Part shown: positions 1 through 5,331 of the stretch, in pieces
Layout of the letters: each line of letters starts with the position of its first letter
How positions within the stretch are numbered: position 1 is the first letter of the stretch
Assembly (NCBI GenBank): GCA_002281005.1
Contig: NCFD01000089.1
Coordinates: 1 to 5,853, forward strand
Source: Acidocella sp. 35-58-6
GTDB taxonomy: Bacteria > Pseudomonadota > Alphaproteobacteria > Acetobacterales > Acetobacteraceae
Direction of reading: 5' to 3'
Length of the DNA stretch: 5,853 bases
Program-made: the position numbers and the translations under genes
The notes under the pieces: generated by a model
The model's database searches: none
Told to the model about the DNA's origin: nothing
The model's input: the letters and a program-made list of their open reading frames with translations, nothing else

Positions 1-660
1 ATTCACCGCCGACAACCCCATTTCCTTGCGGAACGGCGCATCGCCAAACATCGCCTTCACCAAATCCTGGCAATCATCAAAATTGCCCTTCACCGCGATA
101 TTCAGCACGTTTTTGGCCGTCACGGTGGTCATCTGGCGGCGCTGCACCTCGCTGGTGCGTCCCTCGGGGTGCAAAATGGTAATATCGATATTCGCCCGCC
201 CCGCCATCGCCTCGATCGCCGCTGAGCCCGTATCGCCGGAGGTTGCCCCCACAATCCGCACGCGCTCGCCCTTTTGGGCCAGCACATATTCAAACAAATG
301 CCCGGCCAAGTGCAGCGCCAAATCCTTGAACGCCAGCGTCGGGCCATGGAACAATTCCAACGCAAAAATCGAGGTCACCAACTTCACCAGCGGCACAGTG
401 GCGGCATGGCCAAACCCGGCATAGGCCCGGCGGCACATTTTCTGCAGCTCAGCAAAGGGGATGCAATCCCCCACAAACGGCGCGATCACCCGGGCCGCCA
501 GCTCCGCATAGGGCAACCCCCGCAGCGCCCTTAACTCTTCCTTTGAAAACACCGGCCATTGCGCGGGCATATATAGCCCGCCATCCTCCGCCAGCCCCGC
601 CAGCAAAACCCCCGAAAAATCCAACTCCGGAGCCTGCCCCCGCGTCGACACATATTTCAT
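1..660 (-). CDS. thrC: Threonine synthase, N-terminal 220 residues (cut by left window edge)
   Basis: PLP-dependent enzyme converting O-phospho-L-homoserine to L-threonine in the cytoplasm, the last step of threonine synthesis. I translated the minus strand from ATG at 660; the frame stays open for 220 codons to the window edge, so roughly the C-terminal half is missing. The N-terminus MKYVSTRGQAPELDF is typical of the family. The motif HGPTLAFKD (residues 105-113) carries the lysine (K112) expected to bind PLP, and GATSGDTGSAA (138-148) is the phosphate-binding loop. The start follows a weak ribosome site (GTGGGA). It lies 45 nt after hemW on the same strand with no visible terminator between, so co-transcription is likely. 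Glycine is mostly GGG (11 of 20 codons), unlike the plus-strand genes. An in-frame TTG five codons upstream is a less likely start. Confidence 0.95.
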   Translation of the reverse strand, partial: MKYVSTRGQAPELDFSGVLLAGLAEDGGLYMPAQWPVFSKEELRALRGLPYAELAARVIAPFVGDCIPFAELQKMCRRAYAGFGHAATVPLVKLVTSIFALELFHGPTLAFKDLALHLAGHLFEYVLAQKGERVRIVGATSGDTGSAAIEAMAGRANIDITILHPEGRTSEVQRRQMTTVTAKNVLNIAVKGNFDDCQDLVKAMFGDAPFRKEMGLSAVN

Positions 661-705
661 AGCAATCCCACTCAATCCCGCATAACCGTCGCAACAACCC
701 TTAAA

Positions 706-1854
706 TCAGCGCACCAGCACCGGCAACAAAGCGTCCAGCCGCTTACGCCCCTCCAGGGTCGCCACTAGTTGCGTATCGCTCATCTCTAAATAGCCTTCCT
801 CGCGTGCCGCCTGCAGCACATCCGGCTCCAACGCATCCACCAGCGCCAAACCAGTGCGGCGCTCAAACTCCGCCGCCTCAATTCCCTCCGCCAGACGCAG
901 CCCCATCAACAATGCTTCCCGCGCCTGGTCCGCCTGGCTCACCACATCCTCAACGGTCGCCCCCGACCCCTTGGCCTCGACCAAATCCGCCCACGCCTCC
1001 GGTGCCCGATGCCGCTGCGTCGCCCATAACTGCCCATTCAGCGTAATCCGCCCATGCGCCCCCGGCCCAATCCCGGCGTAATCCTGATACCGCCAATAAG
1101 CCAGATTATGCCGGCTCTCGCCCCCCGGCTTGGCGTAGTTCGAAATCTCATATTGCCGCAGCCCAAACTTCGCTGCCGCCTCCGCCGTCGCATCATAAAG
1201 TGCCGCCGAAACCTCATCATCCGGCAACGCAAATTCACCCCTGGCATACAAGGTGGCAAACTTCGTCCCCTGCTCAATCGTCAACTGGTACAGCGACAAA
1301 TGATCCGCCGCGAGTGACAGCGCTTGAGCCAATTCCGCCCGCCACGCAATTTCAGTTTGTCCAGGCCGCGCATAGATCAAATCAAACGACAACCGTGGAA
1401 ATATCCGCCGCGCCAACTCAATCGCCGCAATCGCCTGCCCCGCCGAATGCTCGCGCCCCAAAAACTTCAGCGCCGCCTCATCAAAACTCTGCACCCCGAT
1501 CGACACCCGGTTCACCCCGGCATCGCGGTAGCCCTGAAACCGCCCGGCCTCGATGCTCGTCGGGTTGGCTTCCAAGGTAATTTCAACATCATCAACAAAG
1601 CTAAAATACCGCCGCGCATCCTCAATCAGCGCCGCCACATTGTCCGGGTCCAGCAAGCTCGGCGTGCCCCCGCCAAAAAATATCGAGGTTAATTTCCGCC
1701 GCCCCAAACGCTGCGCCTCGTAAGCCATCTCAGCCCGCAACGCCGCCACCATCCGGCTTTGCGGAATTTGCTCCCGCACATGCGAGTTGAAATCGCAATA
1801 CGGGCATTTGCTCAGGCAAAACGGCCAATGAATATAAAGCGCCAGGCTCTCCAT
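706..1854 (-). CDS. hemW: Radical SAM heme chaperone HemW (HemN-like)
   Basis: Complete 382-residue protein of the HemW branch of the HemN/coproporphyrinogen-oxidase-like radical SAM family. HemW proteins bind heme and deliver it to respiratory enzymes; many are misannotated as oxygen-independent coproporphyrinogen III oxidase. The 4Fe-4S motif CLSKCPYC (C13, C17, C20) has the CX3CX2C spacing. It is followed by GGGTPS (61-66), EANP (95-98), SIGVQSF (118-124), LSLYQLTIEQGT (186-197), ISNYA (237-241), SRHNLAYW (247-254) and GIGPGAHG (261-268), then a HemN C-terminal domain from about 300 to 375. The short N-terminus before the first cysteine and the HNLAYW segment favour HemW over true HemN. 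The start is 9 nt after the DUF952 stop, with an AGAGAGG ribosome site overlapping that stop codon, which suggests translational coupling. Length is normal and no defect is visible. Confidence 0.95.
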   Translation of the reverse strand: MESLALYIHWPFCLSKCPYCDFNSHVREQIPQSRMVAALRAEMAYEAQRLGRRKLTSIFFGGGTPSLLDPDNVAALIEDARRYFSFVDDVEITLEANPTSIEAGRFQGYRDAGVNRVSIGVQSFDEAALKFLGREHSAGQAIAAIELARRIFPRLSFDLIYARPGQTEIAWRAELAQALSLAADHLSLYQLTIEQGTKFATLYARGEFALPDDEVSAALYDATAEAAAKFGLRQYEISNYAKPGGESRHNLAYWRYQDYAGIGPGAHGRITLNGQLWATQRHRAPEAWADLVEAKGSGATVEDVVSQADQAREALLMGLRLAEGIEAAEFERRTGLALVDALEPDVLQAAREEGYLEMSDTQLVATLEGRKRLDALLPVLVR

Positions 1855-1863
1855 CGGCCCTCT

Positions 1864-2160
1864 CTAGCCCAACGCCTCCCAGCTCACCACCGCATCCATC
1901 GTCAGCCTCCCATACAAATGCGGAAACAGCGCCCCGCCGCGCGAGACCTCCCATTTCACCGCATCCCCCAGCCGGTCCAAATCCACTGCCGCCACCACTA
2001 GCCCTGTTTGCCCGGCAAAATGCTTGGCCAGCGTCTCGCCCAACTGCTCAGCGGTTGAAAGATGCACATACCCATCCGCCACATCCACCGCCGCCCCCTC
2101 GAACGTCCCTCTTTGCAAATCCGCCCACTGCCCTGCCGTCAGCACTTTATAAGCCAGCAT
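1864..2160 (-). CDS. DUF952 family protein
   Basis: Small 98-residue cytoplasmic protein with the hallmarks of the DUF952 family: N-terminal AYKVLTAGQW, the central block DGYVHLSTAEQ (residues 29-39) and the C-terminal block SRGGALFPHLYG (73-84). The biochemical function is not established. From memory, comparative studies place this family in the ADP-ribosyltransferase fold, with the conserved His of HLST as a candidate active-site residue; I cannot verify this here. The start at 2160 is preferred over an in-frame ATG at 2244 because the family begins at AYKVL, a strong ribosome site (AGGGGAGGG) lies just upstream of it, and the longer form would run into the divergent transporter gene. It is the first gene of the apparent DUF952-hemW-thrC operon and there is no signal peptide. 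Confidence 0.88.
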   Translation of the reverse strand: MLAYKVLTAGQWADLQRGTFEGAAVDVADGYVHLSTAEQLGETLAKHFAGQTGLVVAAVDLDRLGDAVKWEVSRGGALFPHLYGRLTMDAVVSWEALG

Positions 2161-2172
2161 CCCGCCCTCCCC

Positions 2173-2201
2173 TTGGCACCATCGCATCGCCCCCCTAATC
2201 C
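2173..2201 (+). promoter_or_regulatory. Possible promoter for the ABC transporter operon
   Basis: In the 48-bp gap between divergent starts, TTGGCA (2173-2178) matches the -35 consensus at five of six positions. Seventeen bases later stands TAATCC (2196-2201), a poor -10 that keeps only the leading TA. Transcription from it would start at or next to the ATG at 2209, which would give a leaderless message. The weak -10 makes this tentative. Confidence 0.2.
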
Positions 2202-2208
2202 AACACCC

Positions 2209-2937
2209 ATGAACGCCATCATCGTCAACCACCTGACCAAGCAATACCCCAGCACCCTGGCGGTTGATGACATCTCCTTTGCCGTCCCCACCGGCTCAAT
2301 CACCGGCCTGCTCGGCGGCAACGGTGCTGGCAAAACCACCACCATCTCGATGCTGCTCGGCCTGCTGGTCCCCACCTCCGGCAGCATCACCATCCTCGGC
2401 CACAACATGGCCACCGACCGTTTCGCCGCCCTCGCCCAGATGAATTTCTCCTCCCCCTACATCGCGCTCCCGGCGCGCCTGTCGGTCATCGAAAACCTGC
2501 GTGTCTATGGCCATCTCTATAACGTCCCGCATCTCGCCCGCCGCATCGAGGAACTGGCCGCGCAATTCAACCTCACCCCCTTGCTCAAACGCCTCGCGGG
2601 CGAACTCTCGGCCGGCCAAAAAACCCGCGTGGCGCTCGCCAAATCCCTCATCAACCGGCCCGATGTGCTGCTGCTCGATGAACCCACAGCCAGCCTGGAC
2701 CCCGACACCGGTGACTTCGTGCGCACCACATTGGAAACCTACCGCACCACCCACAACGCCACCATTCTGCTGGCCTCGCACAATATGGCCGAGGTCGAGC
2801 GCCTGTGTGACGATGTGCTAATGATGAAATCCGGCAAAATCGTTGACCGCGGAACCCCCGAAGGCCTGATCACCCGTTACGGCCGCGACGACATGGAACA
2901 GGTGTTTCTCGACATCGCCCGGAGCCCCGCACTATGA
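2209..2937 (+). CDS. ABC transporter ATP-binding protein
   Basis: Cytoplasmic nucleotide-binding subunit of 242 residues that should power the permease encoded next to it. Motifs in order: Walker A GGNGAGKT (36-43), signature LSAGQ (133-137), Walker B VLLLDE (153-158), D-loop SLDP (162-165) and switch histidine H191 in LLASHN. The general look is that of ATPases paired with ABC-2 permeases in drug, polysaccharide or NodI-type exporters; the substrate cannot be deduced. Oddity: where most relatives have the Q-loop glutamine, this protein reads MNFSSPY (78-84), so the canonical Gln seems absent. The start at 2209 fits the family N-terminus (MNAIIVNHLTKQYPS), yet the upstream bases are C-rich with no Shine-Dalgarno sequence. 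Its stop overlaps the permease start (ATGA), indicating coupled translation. Confidence 0.95.
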   Translation: MNAIIVNHLTKQYPSTLAVDDISFAVPTGSITGLLGGNGAGKTTTISMLLGLLVPTSGSITILGHNMATDRFAALAQMNFSSPYIALPARLSVIENLRVYGHLYNVPHLARRIEELAAQFNLTPLLKRLAGELSAGQKTRVALAKSLINRPDVLLLDEPTASLDPDTGDFVRTTLETYRTTHNATILLASHNMAEVERLCDDVLMMKSGKIVDRGTPEGLITRYGRDDMEQVFLDIARSPAL

Positions 2938-3743
2938 AGCCGCTCGCCCAATCAGCGCGGCGCATCTTTGGGCTGGTCTATCGTCATGTGGCCTTGTACC
3001 GCCGCTCCTGGCCGCGCCTTCTGGAAATTTCCTATTGGCCCACGCTGGAGTTGCTCATCTGGGGCTTCACCGCCAGCTATTTTGCGCACGCCACCCTCAA
3101 CCCTGGCCTGCTGGCCGGTGGTGCCCTCATCGCGGGCGTACTGCTGTGGGAGGTCACATTACGCGGCCAGCTTGGCGTTACCTATTCGTTTTTAGAAGAC
3201 ATCTGGTCGCGCAACCTCGGCCACGTGTTCGTAAGCCCGCTGCGCCCCGCTGAACTGGTGGCCTCGCTCCTGGTGGTCTCATTATTACGCACTTTGGTCG
3301 GCCTGTTTCCCGCCACAATTCTTGCCTACCTGCTTTACAGCTTCAACATCCTGCATCTGGGGCCGGTACTTTTGCTGTTTTTTATCAACCTCCTCTTCAT
3401 GGGCTGGTGGGTGGCGCTCCTTATCGTCGCTTTGCTGTTCCGCTACGGCGCGGGCGCCGAAGCCCTGGCCTGGACGGTGGCCTTCGGCATCACCCCCTTC
3501 GCCTGCGTGTTCTACCCGGTGGCGGTGCTGCCGCCCTGGCTGCAACCGCTGGCGCTGGCCCTGCCCGCCGCCCACATCTTTGAGGGTATGCGTGCCGCGC
3601 TGCTGTATAACCTCACCGACTGGCGCAACCTCGCCGCCGCCGCCACCCTGAATGCCGCCTGGCTACTCGTCGCCATCGCCGTATTCGGCCTGCAATTTCG
3701 CGCCGCCCGCATTCGCGGCGCCCTCATCGCCATCGGAGAATAA
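2934..3743 (+). CDS. ABC-2 type transporter permease
   Basis: Inner-membrane permease of 269 residues, the usual size for an ABC-2/NodJ-type subunit. Hydrophobic stretches suggest about six membrane segments, near residues 33-52, 57-77, 107-135, 141-169, 175-210 and 238-255, after a basic N-terminal tail (RR at 9-10, RR at 23-24). Between segments 2 and 3 lies the cytoplasmic-looking motif EDIWSRNLGHVFVSPL (88-103). The late motif FYPVAVLPPWLQPL (193-206) followed by HIFEGMR (214-220) is characteristic of ABC-2 permeases. The ATG overlaps the ATPase stop by 4 nt, so the two subunits are probably made in step and assemble as one exporter. Codons end mainly in C, and glycine is GGC in 13 of 19 cases. 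No accessory periplasmic or outer-membrane component is encoded nearby. Substrate unknown. Confidence 0.93.
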   Translation: MKPLAQSARRIFGLVYRHVALYRRSWPRLLEISYWPTLELLIWGFTASYFAHATLNPGLLAGGALIAGVLLWEVTLRGQLGVTYSFLEDIWSRNLGHVFVSPLRPAELVASLLVVSLLRTLVGLFPATILAYLLYSFNILHLGPVLLLFFINLLFMGWWVALLIVALLFRYGAGAEALAWTVAFGITPFACVFYPVAVLPPWLQPLALALPAAHIFEGMRAALLYNLTDWRNLAAAATLNAAWLLVAIAVFGLQFRAARIRGALIAIGE

Positions 3744-3745
3744 TC

Positions 3746-4357
3746 TTGGTGCATTTCTGGCTCATCCGGCACGCTCTGGTCCACCCGGACGCCCTCAACT
3801 TCCTCTACGGCACCAACGATGTTGCTATCTGCGACACCACCATGACCGCCGAGGCCCACCGTTACGCCGCCCTGGCCGAGCGCCTGCCGCGCCCCGCCCG
3901 CCTTATCGTCACCCCCTTATCGCGCACCCAACACACCGCCCGCGCCATCTTCGCCGCCGGCTACCCAACCCAGCCCTGGGATGTTGAACCCGCCTTCGTC
4001 GAACAAAATTTCGGTGACTGGCAGGGCACCCCCATCCATGAATTCGCCAACCGCGCCCCCGCCGAGCGCCACCCGTTCTGGCCCATCGCCGCCGCTGAAA
4101 TCCCCCCCGGCGGTGAGAGTTTTTCTGACATGATCGTGCGGGTCGGCGCGGCCCTTAACCGCCTCACATTACTTGGCGAGAAAAACATCATCATCATTAG
4201 CCATGGCGGCGCCATCCGCGCCGCGTGCGCCCACGCGCTACAACTCAATCCGCACCAGGCGCTATCACTCTCGGTTGAAAACATCTCGTTGACGCGCCTG
4301 GATTATAATGGTTGCGACTGGCGATTGGTTTCACTCAATGAACAATTATCCACTTGA
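3746..4357 (+). CDS. Histidine phosphatase family protein (phosphoglycerate mutase/CobC-like)
   Basis: Cytoplasmic enzyme of 203 residues in the branch of the histidine phosphatase superfamily that forms a phosphohistidine intermediate. The catalytic motif reads LIRHA (6-10), giving R8 and H9 (nucleophile), with Ala in place of the Gly of the classic RHG. The other expected pocket residues are R60 in TPLSRTQHTA, E86 in VEQNFGDWQG and H153 in SHGG; PPGGES (120-125) is also family-like. Such proteins include alpha-ribazole phosphatase and cofactor-dependent mutases, but no cobalamin gene is near and the substrate is unknown. It starts 2 nt after the permease stop; GGAG at 3735-3738 serves either TTG at 3746 or GTG at 3749, and the choice is unresolved. 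No signal peptide. The tight packing with an ABC exporter suggests a shared pathway (inference). Confidence 0.9.
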   Translation: MVHFWLIRHALVHPDALNFLYGTNDVAICDTTMTAEAHRYAALAERLPRPARLIVTPLSRTQHTARAIFAAGYPTQPWDVEPAFVEQNFGDWQGTPIHEFANRAPAERHPFWPIAAAEIPPGGESFSDMIVRVGAALNRLTLLGEKNIIIISHGGAIRAACAHALQLNPHQALSLSVENISLTRLDYNGCDWRLVSLNEQLST

Positions 4358-4367
4358 GTTTTAGAAT
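4339..4367 (+). promoter_or_regulatory. Candidate promoter for the SYLF gene
   Basis: TGAACA (4339-4344, four of six to the -35 consensus), a 17-bp spacer and TAGAAT (4362-4367, five of six to TATAAT) form a plausible sigma-70-type promoter. It overlaps the 3' end of the phosphatase gene and would start a leader of about 36 nt before the ATG at 4410. No terminator separates the two genes, so read-through from the transporter operon is also possible. Confidence 0.35.
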
Positions 4368-4409
4368 CCTCACCCTCACTTACAGCTCAACATTACAGGA
4401 GCCGCACCC

Positions 4410-5084
4410 ATGAAAAAACTTTTCCTCGCCGCGACGATGCTTGCCGCCACCCTGACCCCCCTGGCTGCCGCCCGCGCCGATTCCCCGCAGCATCTGGTCG
4501 ATAGCTCCACCCTGGCGCTGGAAAGCCTGATGGAAGGGCCACCCGGCCACCAGGCCCAGGATTTCCTGCGCAAGGCCCGCGCCGTGGTCATCTGCCCCGA
4601 TATTTTCCGCGCCGGCTTCATGATCGGCGGCGAAGGTGGTGGCTGCGTCATGGTGGCACGCGCCGCCGGTGGCTCGTGGTCTGCCCCGGCCTTCTATTCC
4701 ATGGGCTCCGGCAGCTTTGGCCTGCAAATTGGCGTGCAAAGTGCCAAGGTGCTGATGCTGGTGATGACTGAGGGCGGGCTGAATGCGCTGCTCAACTCGC
4801 AATTCAAAATCGGTGCTGATGCCGGGCTCACCATCGCCACCCTGGGTGCCGGCGTGAACGGCTCCATGTCCACCGCCCTGAACGCCGACATCCTGACTTT
4901 GAGCAAAACCGAAGGCCTGTACGGCGGCATCTCGCTCGCCGGTTCGGTGTTCTCAAACGACTCCGGCATGGAGCAATCCTATTACGGCAACGCCGACGAC
5001 GCCCGCGATATCATTATTAACATGAAAGCCTCCAACCCCGGCGCCAACCCACTGCGCGCCATGCTGACCAAATTCGGCGGCTAA
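4410..5084 (+). CDS. SYLF-domain (DUF500/Ysc84-like) lipid-binding protein, secreted
   Basis: Complete 224-residue protein with a Sec signal peptide: MKKL, a hydrophobic stretch, then ARA before D24 as the probable cleavage point. There is no lipobox cysteine, so a soluble periplasmic protein is expected rather than a lipoprotein. The rest is one SYLF domain: KARAVVICPDIFRAGFMIGG (55-74), the glycine-rich GEGGG after it, FGLQIGVQSAKV (103-114) and SKTEGLYGGISLAGS (165-179). Eukaryotic SYLF domains bind phosphoinositides and membranes; in bacteria the role is poorly known and lipid binding is the usual assumption. AGGAG (4397-4401) lies 8 nt before the ATG, a strong ribosome site. It seems to be its own unit, with a promoter in the preceding gap, and has no obvious link to the transporter genes. 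Confidence 0.93.
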   Translation: MKKLFLAATMLAATLTPLAAARADSPQHLVDSSTLALESLMEGPPGHQAQDFLRKARAVVICPDIFRAGFMIGGEGGGCVMVARAAGGSWSAPAFYSMGSGSFGLQIGVQSAKVLMLVMTEGGLNALLNSQFKIGADAGLTIATLGAGVNGSMSTALNADILTLSKTEGLYGGISLAGSVFSNDSGMEQSYYGNADDARDIIINMKASNPGANPLRAMLTKFGG

Positions 5085-5175
5085 CCCGTCCAAACGGGGA
5101 TGACGACGAGAGCCGCCATCCCCCCATTTCCCTTATCATTCCTGCATTCCTCTCGTCAGTCCCGCGAAAGCGGGA
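5085..5175. repeat. Inverted pair of REP-like hairpin elements
   Basis: Directly after the SYLF stop there is a short hairpin, CCCGT-CCAA-ACGGG (5085-5098). At the other end is TCCCGC-GAAA-GCGGGA (5160-5175), a 6-bp stem with a GAAA tetraloop. Just inside them GACGAGAG (5105-5112) and CTCTCGTC (5150-5157) are perfectly complementary. Read on opposite strands, both halves run CTCTCGTC, a few bases, then a CCCG hairpin, so they look like two diverged copies of one element of about 28 bp facing each other around a 37-nt centre. This resembles the REP/BIME pairs common between bacterial genes. No T-tract follows either hairpin, so a standard intrinsic terminator is not supported, though the structure may protect the message 3' end. 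Confidence 0.55.
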
Positions 5176-5267
5176 ACCCCCGCACGGCCCTTTGACCCCT
5201 CAGCGTCACCCCCGGCCCCGCAACTTCAATTGTTGCTATAAATTCATCTAATATTTAGCGAATTTCA

Positions 5268-5295
5268 TTGCCCTCACGTACCCGTGAGCGATAAC
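5268..5295 (+). promoter_or_regulatory. Weak candidate promoter for the beta-helix gene
   Basis: TTGCCC (5268-5273), a 16-bp spacer and GATAAC (5290-5295) give a marginal -35/-10 pair (four of six at each box) in the AT-richer 5221-5331 stretch. CATAAT at 5304-5309 is a better -10 but has no -35 partner at normal distance. Other AT-rich hexamers nearby (TATAAA at 5237, TAATAT at 5249) make the true promoter uncertain. Confidence 0.2.
5273..5288. promoter_or_regulatory. Perfect inverted repeat, possible operator or leader hairpin
   Basis: CTCACG-TACC-CGTGAG is a perfect 6-bp dyad with a 4-base centre, 43 nt before the start codon of the beta-helix gene. It could be a repressor or activator site, since it fills the spacer of the weak candidate promoter, or an RNA hairpin if transcription begins upstream. 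Only a short run of four T follows, 8 nt later, so a terminator is unlikely. Confidence 0.35.
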
Positions 5296-5331
5296 GTTTT
5301 ATTCATAATTGCTGTGTTGCAAGGGTGAATA

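Noticed and set aside
661..675. Alternative thrC start at TTG 675
   Set aside because: The ATG at 660 gives the standard threonine synthase N-terminus; the extension adds five non-conserved residues.
804..1046. Plus-strand open frame inside hemW
   Set aside because: Pro/Ala-rich low-complexity shadow of the GC-rich hemW sequence.
2062..2208. 49-codon N-terminal extension of the ABC ATPase
   Set aside because: The extension is Pro/His/Arg-rich, antisense to the DUF952 gene and unlike the family; the ATPase domain begins naturally at 2209.
2200..2228. Minus-strand promoter for the DUF952 operon from TTGACG (2228-2223)
   Set aside because: The -35 box is good, but the hexamer at 17 bp (TGTTGG) is not a credible -10.
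2161..2244. Longer DUF952 start at 2244
   Set aside because: It would overlap the divergent ATPase gene; the 2160 start has a strong ribosome site and matches the family N-terminus.
2296..2781. 161-codon minus-strand open frame inside the ATPase gene
   Set aside because: Antisense shadow of a clearly conserved gene; Gly/Glu/Ala-rich translation without recognisable motifs.
3512..3859. Minus-strand open frame across the permease/phosphatase junction
   Set aside because: Both opposite-strand genes are well supported; the translation has no domain and no convincing context.
5085..5098. Intrinsic terminator for the SYLF gene
   Set aside because: The 5-bp stem is short and no T-tract follows; it fits better as half of the REP-like pair.
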